From Sediminibacterium sp. (lineage in GTDB: Bacteria > Bacteroidota > Bacteroidia > Chitinophagales > Chitinophagaceae), in assembly GCF_019264485.1 (NCBI RefSeq), contig NZ_JAHVAA010000011.1, positions 496,001-560,000 on the forward strand: a stretch of DNA of 64,000 nucleotides, read 5' to 3'. The notes under the pieces are model-generated. The model searched no databases, had not been told where the DNA came from, and was given only the letters and a program-made list of their open reading frames with translations. A program made the translations under genes and the position numbers. Of the stretch, positions 53,118 to 60,794 are shown in pieces (position 1 is the first letter of the stretch; every line of letters begins with the position of its first letter).

Positions 53118-53960
53118 ATGAAAAAATTCATACAGAAAATAACAGAAAAGCCCCTTTGGGTGAATATCCTGGCAGGCTTAGGTATTATATTGATCCTGAT
53201 CATTTTATTTTTCTCTTTATTGGGATGGATCACCGGTTACGGTAATATTACCAAAGTTCCTTCTGTAACAGGACAGGAAGTAACAGCCGCTACTCAGTTA
53301 TTGGAACAGGCCGGATTTGAAGTAGAGATACAGGATTCTGTTTATGTAGACAGCATACCCAAGCTGGCAGTAGTAAGGCAAACCCCTGAAGCCGACGCCT
53401 CCGTAAAAACGGGCAGAACCATTTACCTCACAGTAAACCGAATGGTGCCACCACAGGTAGAAATGCCCAGTTTAATAGGGTATTCGGTAAAGAGCGCAGA
53501 GCTTTACCTGCAAAGTCTTCAACTGAAAATGGGTACGGTTACCTATAAACCCGATATCGCCCGAAACTCAGTATTAGAACAGTTGTATAATGGTGTTACA
53601 GTAAAAGAAGGCGATAAAGTACCATTAGGCGCTACCATCAGTTTTGTATTGGGAAGCGGATTGGGTGGTAATGAAATGGATGTACCCAATTTGATCGGCA
53701 TGACTTTATCAGAAGCCCGTTCTTACTTGTCCAGTATGAGTATTAATGTAGGAGCCGTAGTGGCCCTTGGCGCTATCCGTGATTCTGCTACCGCATTTGT
53801 AGTAAGACAGAGCCCGGAATATTTATCAGATATGCTGGATGAAGCCGGTAGCCGCACACCAAATAAAATTCGACAGGGACAACTGATGGATATTTATATC
53901 AGCAGTATAGCCCCCATACGCGATACAGGAAGAATTATTCCTCCGCCTAACCAAAACTAA
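53118..53960 (+). CDS. PASTA-domain protein with single membrane anchor
   Basis: 280 residues starting MKKFIQKITEKPLWVNILAG, with a membrane segment at about 15-37. Three PASTA repeats follow outside the membrane: about 45-110 (VPSVTGQEVTAATQLLEQAG), 115-180 (MPSLIGYSVKSAELYLQSL) and 190-262 (VPNLIGMTLSEARSYLSSM). PASTA domains bind peptidoglycan or beta-lactams in kinases and penicillin-binding proteins, but no kinase or transpeptidase domain is present here. Its position directly after ddl supports a cell wall role. In related genomes an rluD-type gene often follows; here a rhodanese gene does. Confidence 0.92.
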   Translation: MKKFIQKITEKPLWVNILAGLGIILILIILFFSLLGWITGYGNITKVPSVTGQEVTAATQLLEQAGFEVEIQDSVYVDSIPKLAVVRQTPEADASVKTGRTIYLTVNRMVPPQVEMPSLIGYSVKSAELYLQSLQLKMGTVTYKPDIARNSVLEQLYNGVTVKEGDKVPLGATISFVLGSGLGGNEMDVPNLIGMTLSEARSYLSSMSINVGAVVALGAIRDSATAFVVRQSPEYLSDMLDEAGSRTPNKIRQGQLMDIYISSIAPIRDTGRIIPPPNQN

Positions 53961-53981
53961 TTAACAAGTACTATTCCTACT

Positions 53982-54287
53982 ATGCAAACAATTACTGTAG
54001 AAGAGCTCAAGGCAAAAATAGATAATGGTGAAACGCTTCATCTGGTAGATGTACGCGAACCCCATGAACATGCCGAATTTAATATTGGTGGTATCCTCCT
54101 TCCATTAGGCAAGGTGCAAACCATGCAGGTTGATGATATTGAAGAGCTGAAAGATGAAACCGTATATGTGTATTGTCGCAGCGGAAACAGAAGTGGACAA
54201 GCCTGTCTCATCCTCGGAACTATGGGATACCAAAATGTAGTTAATGTAACAGGCGGTATGCTGGCCTGGCAAGAGAGGAATAAATAA
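53982..54287 (+). CDS. Single-domain rhodanese-like sulfurtransferase
   Basis: A 101-residue rhodanese domain, which carries sulfane sulfur on the catalytic cysteine, here Cys65 in VYVYCRSGNRSGQA. Other family features are LVDVREPHEHAEFNIGGILL at 21-40 and the end GYQNVVNVTGGMLAWQ. Single-domain cytoplasmic forms occur in sulfur transfer for thiamin, molybdopterin and other pathways, but none is identifiable here. It starts 21 bases after the PASTA gene and is convergent with the thiamin-regulated receptor gene. Confidence 0.94.
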   Translation: MQTITVEELKAKIDNGETLHLVDVREPHEHAEFNIGGILLPLGKVQTMQVDDIEELKDETVYVYCRSGNRSGQACLILGTMGYQNVVNVTGGMLAWQERNK

Positions 54288-54374
54288 CAGAAAAACAGAG
54301 AAATATCGAATATCCAACTTTTATTACTCCTAATTTGGAAATTGGGTATTCGATATTTCTCAGTTCTTCTGTTT
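54285..54374. repeat. Word palindrome, mixed classes
   Basis: The left arm (54285-54317) holds aacagaaaaacagagaaata and tcgaatatccaa; the right arm (54333-54374) holds ttggaaattgggtattcgat and atttctcagttcttctgttt. The stems pair over most of their length. The right arm shares aatttggaaattggg with the class D element at 11633. It overlaps the stop codons of both convergent genes. Confidence 0.85.
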
Positions 54375-56749
54375 TAAAACCTCAGATTCACTGCAATCAT
54401 AAAATTCCTTCCGGCCATTGGGTAATAACCATTATCGGTATAGAACACCCCGCCACTTGTATAACTATAGCTATAGCCGTTGGGCTCATATAATTTATTG
54501 AATAAATTATTGATCTGCCCGATCAGTTGTACCTGCTTTAATGCCTTGTAGCTAAAACTGTAAGCAACACGGAAATCCTGTGTGGTAAAAGCTTTCAGTT
54601 CACTTCTTGTCAACTGGCTGTTATCCATATATTGTTTCCCCACATATTTGCCAATTAAGCCCAGTTCAAATTGTTGAACAGGATAAAACATAATCTGTGA
54701 CCCACCTACAACAGCGGGAGAGAAAGAAATATCGGTACTGCTTCTTTGTACTGCATCCTGATTGCCTGAATCATAATTATCTGTGTATTCAGTAAACGAC
54801 CTGATTTTATTTTTACTCAGCGTAAGGTTTCCGCCCACTGATAGCCATTCTGCAGGTTTCCATCCACCCTGAAGTTCAATGCCCAGGCGATAGCTTTCAG
54901 GAACATTAAAACGTGTATAAGCACCTACATCATTAATCTGTCCGGTTAAAACCAGTTGATTTACATATTTCATATAATACAGGTTGGCTGAAAACTGGTA
55001 ATTGCTTTTTTTGAATTCAACCCCTAATTCCAGGTCCTGTAGTTTTTCTGATTTAGGCTGGCTGGTTACACCCGCTTCAAAATCATCCCTGTTGGGTTCT
55101 TTCTGTCCAATGGCGTAACTGATAAAAGCCTGCCAGTTATTTTTTCTGTAAGTGATACCGATTTTAGGATTGAAAAAATCAAATTCTCTCTTTACCACCA
55201 ATGCAGGATTATTCTGAAACCCTTTCATATGATGTGATACATGACGGTACTGCACATCAACAAAACCAAAAAAATGATCAGTAAAGCGTTGCTGCCATTT
55301 GGCAAACAGGTTAGCATCTTTTTTCAGTGCAGGATTATCATAGTACCGGTAACCAGCAGGAGCAGTTCCTGTTTGCAGCCAGGGTAAAGTACCATAGTGG
55401 TCACCTTCATAAGTGCTCCAACCACCTCCGAGTGTTAATTCATTTCCCTTTTCGCGGTACTGCAAAGAAATATTCTGTCCATAGAAATAATTATTCAGCC
55501 AGCGCTGACGAACAAGATCAGTTCTTGTAACAGGTGAGCCACTAACAATAGGATCGGGTAATCCGTAATTTGAAAAACGCTGATCTGCTTTGTATTCTTC
55601 ATAGTAACCATAACCACGGGTTAAGAAAGCGGCGGTTTGTAAGGACCATAAACTGTTAAACGCATGGTTGAAGAACAACTGGTAATGTGTTTGTGTATAG
55701 TTGTCGGTCTGGTTATCATACGGAGTACCCGCTTTTTCTGTTCCGGCGGGGTTATTGGTACGATCGGTTGAAAGCAAAGACTGCGAAACACCATACCAGG
55801 CCTGGTAAGTTTTTTCTTTGCCACTGAATACATTGAAACGAACCGAAGATTTTTTACTGAGCCACGCGCCACTGATATAAAAAGATTTCAGATCGCTGCT
55901 GGCACGATCAATATAACCATCGCTTTGAATACTGCTTACTCTTGCATCAAGTGTGAAATGTTTACCCAATAAACCGGTGCCGGCTTTTAAAGTATGTTTA
56001 CGCGTGTTGAATGAACCAAAACTATTGTTGAGTTCACTATACGCTTTCTCATTATACTCATTGGTAGAAAGATTGATGGTTGCCCCAAAAGCAGCAGCAC
56101 CATTGGAAGAAGTACCCACACCGCGCTGTACCTGAATACTGTTTACTGAAGAAGAGAAGTCAGGCAGGTTCACGAAAAATGTTCCCATACTTTCCGCATC
56201 ATTATAGGGAATGCCATTAAGGGTAACATTAATACGGGTAGCATCGGTACCACGAATGCGGATGCCCGTGTAACCTACACCATTGCCTGCATCGGAATTG
56301 ATAACAACAGAAGGAGTCTGGTTCAGTAGAAAAGGAATGTCCAGGCCAAGATTGGTTTTAACGATTTCCTCTTTCCCGAGATTGGTTTTGGCAAAAGGTG
56401 CTTTGTCTGCTGCACGAATGGATCTTACTTCCAGGGGCTGAAGAAATAAACTACCAGGCTCCAGTTCAATCTTCAGCTCATTAAGTGAAGCAGAAGAAAG
56501 GTCAATCTGTTTGTCTCGATACCCCAGACTTTTTACCCATAAACTGGTTTTGGCCGATCCCGACCAGGTGAGCGAGAAAAAACCGGCTTCATCGGTAGTG
56601 GTTTGAAAATTGTTAACCGATAGCACTGCACCGGCAACAGGTTGTTGATTGGTTCTGTCGGTAACTTTACCGCGAACCAGGTTTTTGTTTTGCCCGGATA
56701 CGAGCAGGATGAGGAATGTCAGCGACATTGTTCCCAAAAACTTTTTCAT
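54374..56749 (-). CDS. Thiamin-regulated TonB-dependent outer membrane receptor
   Basis: A 791-residue TonB receptor with signal peptide (MKKFLGTMSLTFLILLVSGQ), a carboxypeptidase-regulatory-like domain (about 25-100, VTDRTNQQPVAGAVLSVNNF), a plug (about 105-230, LLNQTPSVVINSDAGNGVG and GIRIRGTDATRINVTLNGIP) and a 22-strand-type barrel with the C-terminal ...YYPMAGRNFMIAVNLRF. Its leader carries a TPP riboswitch, so it is switched off when thiamin pyrophosphate is plentiful. A thiamin-regulated outer membrane receptor has been predicted for the Bacteroidota before, so uptake of thiamin or its phosphates or precursors is the likely function (family knowledge plus inference). No pnuT or thi genes are nearby. 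Confidence 0.92.
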   Translation of the reverse strand: MKKFLGTMSLTFLILLVSGQNKNLVRGKVTDRTNQQPVAGAVLSVNNFQTTTDEAGFFSLTWSGSAKTSLWVKSLGYRDKQIDLSSASLNELKIELEPGSLFLQPLEVRSIRAADKAPFAKTNLGKEEIVKTNLGLDIPFLLNQTPSVVINSDAGNGVGYTGIRIRGTDATRINVTLNGIPYNDAESMGTFFVNLPDFSSSVNSIQVQRGVGTSSNGAAAFGATINLSTNEYNEKAYSELNNSFGSFNTRKHTLKAGTGLLGKHFTLDARVSSIQSDGYIDRASSDLKSFYISGAWLSKKSSVRFNVFSGKEKTYQAWYGVSQSLLSTDRTNNPAGTEKAGTPYDNQTDNYTQTHYQLFFNHAFNSLWSLQTAAFLTRGYGYYEEYKADQRFSNYGLPDPIVSGSPVTRTDLVRQRWLNNYFYGQNISLQYREKGNELTLGGGWSTYEGDHYGTLPWLQTGTAPAGYRYYDNPALKKDANLFAKWQQRFTDHFFGFVDVQYRHVSHHMKGFQNNPALVVKREFDFFNPKIGITYRKNNWQAFISYAIGQKEPNRDDFEAGVTSQPKSEKLQDLELGVEFKKSNYQFSANLYYMKYVNQLVLTGQINDVGAYTRFNVPESYRLGIELQGGWKPAEWLSVGGNLTLSKNKIRSFTEYTDNYDSGNQDAVQRSSTDISFSPAVVGGSQIMFYPVQQFELGLIGKYVGKQYMDNSQLTRSELKAFTTQDFRVAYSFSYKALKQVQLIGQINNLFNKLYEPNGYSYSYTSGGVFYTDNGYYPMAGRNFMIAVNLRF

Positions 56750-56818
56750 TTTTAATGGTTTAAAAGTTTACAAATGGGAACAGGGGAACAGCTAATAGGA
56801 GAGAGGTACGACCAAAAA

Positions 56819-56906
56819 TGTACGCCTTCCCTTCGCAGGAATTACCCTGTTCAGGTTCAACGGGTATTATCTCAGCCTCCCGATTATATCAGGAAGCACC
56901 CCGAGG
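56819..56906 (-). promoter_or_regulatory. TPP riboswitch (THI element)
   Basis: On the minus strand the conserved core appears in order: GGGGTGC near the 5' end, the THI-box CTGAGA (56875-56870), ACCCGTTGAACCTGA, GGGTAATTCCTGCGAAGGG and a closing stem to GGAAGGCG. This is a complete thiamin pyrophosphate aptamer about 70 bases ahead of the TonB receptor ATG. No clear terminator lies between aptamer and ATG, so control of translation is the more likely mode (inference). Confidence 0.97.
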
Positions 56907-56994
56907 AATGATCTGGTGCAAAAGTAGTAAATGTGTAAATTACCCCCAACTGTAACTTTAACCGATGATACCCGTTACACACAAAACCCCTTTT

Positions 56995-57726
56995 ATGAAG
57001 CGGATATTTATATTCTTTCTGGCCTCAATGGCTATATTCCCTGCTTTTTCTCAGGTAGAGAAAAACCTGGTATATGACGGTAATGCAGAGGTGAGGAACT
57101 ACAAAGGTTTTACAGCTGTTGATGTATCAGGTGCTATCGATCTATACCTGTCGCAGGGAACAGAAGATGCTGTGGCAGTAAGTGCAAGTTCTGATGAAAT
57201 CATAACCCGCATACGTACAGAAATGCGTGGCAATACCCTGCGTATTTATTTTGATGGAAAAGGATTGAACTGGAAAAAATGGGGCAATCATAAAATGAAA
57301 GCCTATGTAACTTTCAAACAACTGAATAGTATAGAAGCCAGCGGCGCGTGTAATGTAAAAGTATCAGGAAAAATAAAACAGGAGCAACTGAAAATTGAAA
57401 TGTCGGGTGCCAGTGATTTTAAGGGAGATGTTGAAGTATCAGACCTCAAACTGGATGCCAGCGGGGCATCGCGCATTACTGTAAATGGTACTGTAAAAAT
57501 GCTGGGTGTAAATGCCAATGGCGCCAGTGATATAAGAGGCTACGATATTAGAGCCGATCAGTGTAAGGTAGACGCATCAGGCGCATCAGTAGTAAGAGTA
57601 ACGGTAAATAAAGAATTAAATGCAACAGCCAGTGGGGCCAGTGCCATATATTATAAAGGTGAGGGACTGATCAGGGATATTAATACAAGTGGAGGTGCCA
57701 CTATAAAGCGCAAATCTGATGATTAA
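56995..57726 (+). CDS. Head-GIN domain (DUF2807) secreted protein
   Basis: Starting at 56995 the protein has 243 residues with a signal peptide (MKRIFIFFLASMAIFPAFS). The domain is the DUF2807/head-GIN right-handed beta-helix built of turns with SGA motifs: DVSGAIDLYL, EASGACNVKVSG, EMSGASDFKGD, DASGASRITVNG, NANGASDIRG, DASGASVVRV and TASGASAIYYKG. Such proteins are thought to be surface or periplasmic adhesin-like proteins; no activity is known. It is divergent from the riboswitch-controlled receptor gene. TAACTTTA at 56952-56959 is a weak -7 match. Confidence 0.9.
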   Translation: MKRIFIFFLASMAIFPAFSQVEKNLVYDGNAEVRNYKGFTAVDVSGAIDLYLSQGTEDAVAVSASSDEIITRIRTEMRGNTLRIYFDGKGLNWKKWGNHKMKAYVTFKQLNSIEASGACNVKVSGKIKQEQLKIEMSGASDFKGDVEVSDLKLDASGASRITVNGTVKMLGVNANGASDIRGYDIRADQCKVDASGASVVRVTVNKELNATASGASAIYYKGEGLIRDINTSGGATIKRKSDD

Positions 57727-57736
57727 TTAAATAATA

Positions 57737-57768
57737 TTTGGAGGAGAAGTTGCACAGCCCTACCTTTG
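57737..57768 (+). promoter_or_regulatory. Bacteroidota-type promoter of the tRNA gene
   Basis: TTTG at 57737-57740 and TACCTTTG at 57761-57768 (followed by C) are separated by 20 bases, matching TTTG-N19-TAnnTTTG almost exactly. Transcription would begin a few bases before the mature tRNA at 57782. Confidence 0.8.
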
Positions 57769-57781
57769 CACCCCATTACAT

Positions 57782-57853
<72 letters not shown>

Positions 57854-57864
57854 CAGAAAAATCT

Positions 57865-57889
57865 AAAGGCCTCAGATTGGAGGCCTTTT
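57865..57889 (+). terminator. Terminator after the initiator tRNA
   Basis: AAAGGCCTC pairs with GAGGCCTTT across a six-base loop, with four Ts (57886-57889). Beyond it, 57890-58014 has no gene; GAGTCA-GAA-TGACTC near 57912-57926 is a small perfect palindrome. Confidence 0.82.
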
Positions 57890-58025
57890 GTATTAAAAAG
57901 GTATAATTTTGAGTCAGAATGACTCGTAATTCGGCTAGGGGCTTCTCTGGATACTGAATAATGAAAGATGCGGGTTTAGTAAGGATCATTTTCACATCTT
58001 ATTGTTTCGTTCTCATCTGAGTTTC

Positions 58026-58061
58026 CTCTTTCCGTCTTCCGGAATTTCCGACTTCCCAACT
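58026..58061. repeat. Single arm of a class B word repeat
   Basis: ctctttccgtcttccggaat and ttccgacttcccaac use the words of the right arm at 288-325, but no complementary left arm is present. It ends 5 bases before the era ATG. Confidence 0.5.
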
Positions 58062-58065
58062 TATT

Positions 58066-58938
58066 ATGAAATCAGGATTTGTCAACATATTTGGTCGCCC
58101 CAATGCCGGGAAAAGTACCCTGCTTAATGCACTGGTGGGTGAGAAAATGGCAATTGTGTCGCCAAGGGTCCAAACCACCCGTCACCGGATCAAGGCTTTT
58201 TTAAACAAGCCCGGTGAATACCAGGTTATTTTTTCAGATACACCCGGTATCATCGACCCAAAGTACAAGCTTCATCAAAGAATGATGGCCTCTGTAAAAA
58301 GTGCACTCGAGGATGCCGATCTGGCCCTGCTCATGGTAGATGCCAATGACGATTTCCAGGAATGTGATGCCATATTCAGCGGACTCCGGCTAAAAGTACC
58401 AGCGATCCTTGTACTGAATAAGATTGATACAGCAGCCAACGGAAAGATTGCGGAAGCCGAGGCTTTTTTTGCCGGTAAGAATTACTGCAGGCAATTGGTA
58501 AAGATATCGGCACTCCAAAAAGTGCATTTGCAAAAATTACTCGATGCAGTCCTGGCATTTTTACCCGAAGGTTCCCCATTCTATAACGAAGACGACCTGA
58601 GCGACCTGCCCACCAAGTTTTTTGTAGGAGAGATGGTAAGGGAAAAGATTTACCAGTTATTCGGCGATGAAATACCCTACCATACCGCAGTGATGGTAAA
58701 TGAGTTTAAGGAGAAAGATAGGCTGGTCAAAATTCAGGCCGATATTATTGTACAAAGAGAAAGCCAGAAAGCCATCATTATTGGCGAAAAAGGAAAGATG
58801 ATCAGACAGGTAGGTACGTTAGCCAGAGTAGATATTGAAGCATTCATTGGCCAGAAAGTGTTTCTTGAACTATTTGTGAAAGTAAGACCGAAATGGAGAG
58901 ATAATGAATTACAGTTGAATGAATACGGATACCAATAA
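58066..58938 (+). CDS. era: GTPase Era
   Basis: Era binds 16S rRNA and supports maturation of the small subunit. The 290 residues comprise an N-terminal GTPase domain with GRPNAGKST at 10-18, the switch with RVQTTRHRIKAFL, DTPGI and NKID, and a C-terminal KH domain (about 205-280) with ADIIVQRESQKAIIIGEKGK and MIRQVG. It is followed by der after 59 bases on the same strand, so two ribosome-assembly GTPases are probably co-transcribed. Confidence 0.97.
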   Translation: MKSGFVNIFGRPNAGKSTLLNALVGEKMAIVSPRVQTTRHRIKAFLNKPGEYQVIFSDTPGIIDPKYKLHQRMMASVKSALEDADLALLMVDANDDFQECDAIFSGLRLKVPAILVLNKIDTAANGKIAEAEAFFAGKNYCRQLVKISALQKVHLQKLLDAVLAFLPEGSPFYNEDDLSDLPTKFFVGEMVREKIYQLFGDEIPYHTAVMVNEFKEKDRLVKIQADIIVQRESQKAIIIGEKGKMIRQVGTLARVDIEAFIGQKVFLELFVKVRPKWRDNELQLNEYGYQ

Positions 58939-58997
58939 ATTGATAATCATTTAGTTAAAATATTTAATTAATTATTTAGTAGAATAAAAATAGCATT

Positions 58998-60311
58998 ATG
59001 GGTTATACAGTTGCAATAGTTGGAAGACCGAATGTGGGAAAGAGTACATTCTTTAATCGTTTGCTCGAAACGAGGAAAGCCATTGTGGATGATATCAGCG
59101 GCGTAACACGCGACCGCCAGTATGGTATGGCCGACTGGAACGGGAAAGTGTTTAACCTCATTGATACAGGTGGATTTGTGCCCAATACCGAAGACATTTT
59201 TGAAAAAGAGATCAGGAAACAGGTTAAAATTGCCATTGATGAAGCCAATGCCATCGTTTTTATGGTAGATGTGGCCACAGGTATAACCGATCTGGATGAG
59301 GCAATGGCCGATTTGCTAAGGCGAACTACCAAGCCGGTTTATGTAGTGGTAAACAAGGTGGATAATGGCACCCGCGAACTCGAAGCCACTGAATTTTATA
59401 GTTTAGGTTTCGCTCATAACTTCTTCATTAGCAGTATTTCAGGTAGTGGAACAGGTGAGGTAATGGATGCTATAGCTGCCGGTATTTCTCCCGAGGATTC
59501 AGAAGATACCACAAAGGATGATGGTTTACCCAAGTTCGCTATTATTGGTCAGCCCAACGTAGGAAAGTCATCCCTGCTGAATGCTTTAATTGGCGAAGAA
59601 CGAACCATTGTAAGTGATATAGCCGGTACCACCCGCGATACCATTCATACCCATTATAAACTCTTCCAGAAAGAATTTATGTTGATTGATACGGCTGGTA
59701 TCCGTAAAAAAAGCAAGGAAAAAGATGACCTGGAGTTTTATTCCATCATCAGGGCCATTAAAGCCATGGATGAAGCCGATGTGTGTTTGCTCGTACTGGA
59801 TGCTGATAAGGGAATTACCGCCCAGGATGTAACCATTTTTAGTCTGGCTACAAGAAAGGGTAAAGGAATAGTGGTACTCGTAAATAAATGGGATCTTGTT
59901 GAAAAAGAGACAAATACAGCCCGTGATTACGAAAAAACTTTAAAGCAAAGAATAGCTCCTTTTACAGATGTTCCTGTGCTGTTTATATCGGTAAAGGATA
60001 AGACCAGGATCTTCAAAGCCATAGAAATGGGACTGGAAGTGTATGAAAACAAGAAGCGAAAAATTCCAACTTCTCAGTTGAATGATATTATGCTCAAAGC
60101 AGTGCAGGCATACCATGCACCTGTTGTAAGGGGTAATACGGTAAAAATTAAATATGTGACACAACTGCCAACCGTGGTGCCATCTTTTGCCTTTTTTACC
60201 AATTATCCAGATGATATTAAACAGCCATACCGCAATTATCTCGAGAATCAGCTGCGTACCAGCTTTAATTTTAAGGGAGTACCGGTTCGCATATTTTTCA
60301 GGAAGAAGTAA
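58998..60311 (+). CDS. der: GTPase Der (EngA)
   Basis: Der is the double-GTPase needed for assembly of the large ribosomal subunit. The 437 residues have two G domains: the first with VGRPNVGKSTFFNRL at 7-21, DTGGF and NKVD; the second with GQPNVGKSSLLNAL near 184-197, DTAGIRKKSK and NKWD; then the KH-like domain (about 350-437) ending FKGVPVRIFFRKK. The full length matches the family. Confidence 0.98.
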   Translation: MGYTVAIVGRPNVGKSTFFNRLLETRKAIVDDISGVTRDRQYGMADWNGKVFNLIDTGGFVPNTEDIFEKEIRKQVKIAIDEANAIVFMVDVATGITDLDEAMADLLRRTTKPVYVVVNKVDNGTRELEATEFYSLGFAHNFFISSISGSGTGEVMDAIAAGISPEDSEDTTKDDGLPKFAIIGQPNVGKSSLLNALIGEERTIVSDIAGTTRDTIHTHYKLFQKEFMLIDTAGIRKKSKEKDDLEFYSIIRAIKAMDEADVCLLVLDADKGITAQDVTIFSLATRKGKGIVVLVNKWDLVEKETNTARDYEKTLKQRIAPFTDVPVLFISVKDKTRIFKAIEMGLEVYENKKRKIPTSQLNDIMLKAVQAYHAPVVRGNTVKIKYVTQLPTVVPSFAFFTNYPDDIKQPYRNYLENQLRTSFNFKGVPVRIFFRKK

Positions 60312-60328
60312 AAAAAGCTGTTAAAAGT

Positions 60329-60359
60329 TTGCAAAAGACAATTTGACGATTATCTTTGC
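60329..60359 (+). promoter_or_regulatory. Consensus promoter of the small lipoprotein gene
   Basis: TTTG (60329-60332) and TATCTTTG (60352-60359, followed by C) are separated by exactly 19 bases, the consensus spacing. This is the best promoter match in the window and predicts strong expression with a leader of about 25 bases. Confidence 0.85.
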
Positions 60360-60392
60360 GCCCAAACAAAAAAACTTAAAAAAACAAGTACA

Positions 60393-60572
60393 ATGAAAAA
60401 AGTATTCGCAATTTTAGCTGTTGCAGGTTTCTTCGCTGCATGTAATTCAGGTGAAACAACTGAAGCTACTACTGACACAACTGCAACTGTAGCTCCTGCT
60501 GCTGACACAACTGCTGCTCCTGCTGACACTACAGCAACTGCTGACACAACTGCTGCTCCAGCTGCTCACTAG
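60393..60572 (+). CDS. 59-residue threonine/alanine-rich lipoprotein
   Basis: A short lipoprotein: MKKVFAILAVAGFFAAC has the lipobox FAAC with Cys17, then NSGETTEATTD and a low-complexity tail of ADTTAAPADTTATADTTAAP type, ending APAAH. The tail is probably unstructured and exposed. Similar tiny Ala/Thr/Pro-rich lipoproteins occur in Chitinophagaceae (recollection). The very strong promoter in front suggests an abundant envelope spacer, in the spirit of Braun's lipoprotein, though no peptidoglycan-linking lysine is present at the C-terminus. A double hairpin terminator follows. Confidence 0.85.
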   Translation: MKKVFAILAVAGFFAACNSGETTEATTDTTATVAPAADTTAAPADTTATADTTAAPAAH

Positions 60573-60613
60573 TAGTATTTGTTTTTAGACAATATTACTT
60601 CTTGCAAGAAGCT

Positions 60614-60666
60614 TCCCGATTTTATCGGGATAAAAGGTCTCCCGATTTTATCGGGAGATTTTTTTT
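60614..60666 (+). terminator. Tandem hairpins ending in a strong terminator
   Basis: TCCCGATTTTATCGGGA (60614-60630) is followed by TCTCCCGAT/ATCGGGAGA (60638-60658) and eight Ts. The two hairpins share the core cccgattttatcggg, which also occurs before rpsK (24063-24079). Confidence 0.93.
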
Positions 60667-60720
60667 GCGACAGTTTGTACCAATCGCCCCATTTTTACCT
60701 GCGTGGCACCAATATTGACT

Positions 60721-60728
60721 TATTTTTG
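60721..60728 (+). promoter_or_regulatory. Predicted -7 promoter element of lon
   Basis: TATTTTTG, followed by C, fits the consensus and lies 66 bases before the lon ATG. The leader includes the small palindrome acctaataggt. No CIRCE-type or other heat-shock operator is seen. Confidence 0.5.
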
Positions 60729-60794
60729 CCGACTTACCTAATAGGTAACAGCTTGGCTATTCATGCCAATCTGGCTTAAGATTGAAAACGAATT

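Noticed and set aside
57854..58065. Integration scar or attachment site beside the tRNA gene
   Set aside because: No repeat of the tRNA 3' end and no integrase are found in the window; the gap contains only a terminator, a small palindrome and a half repeat.
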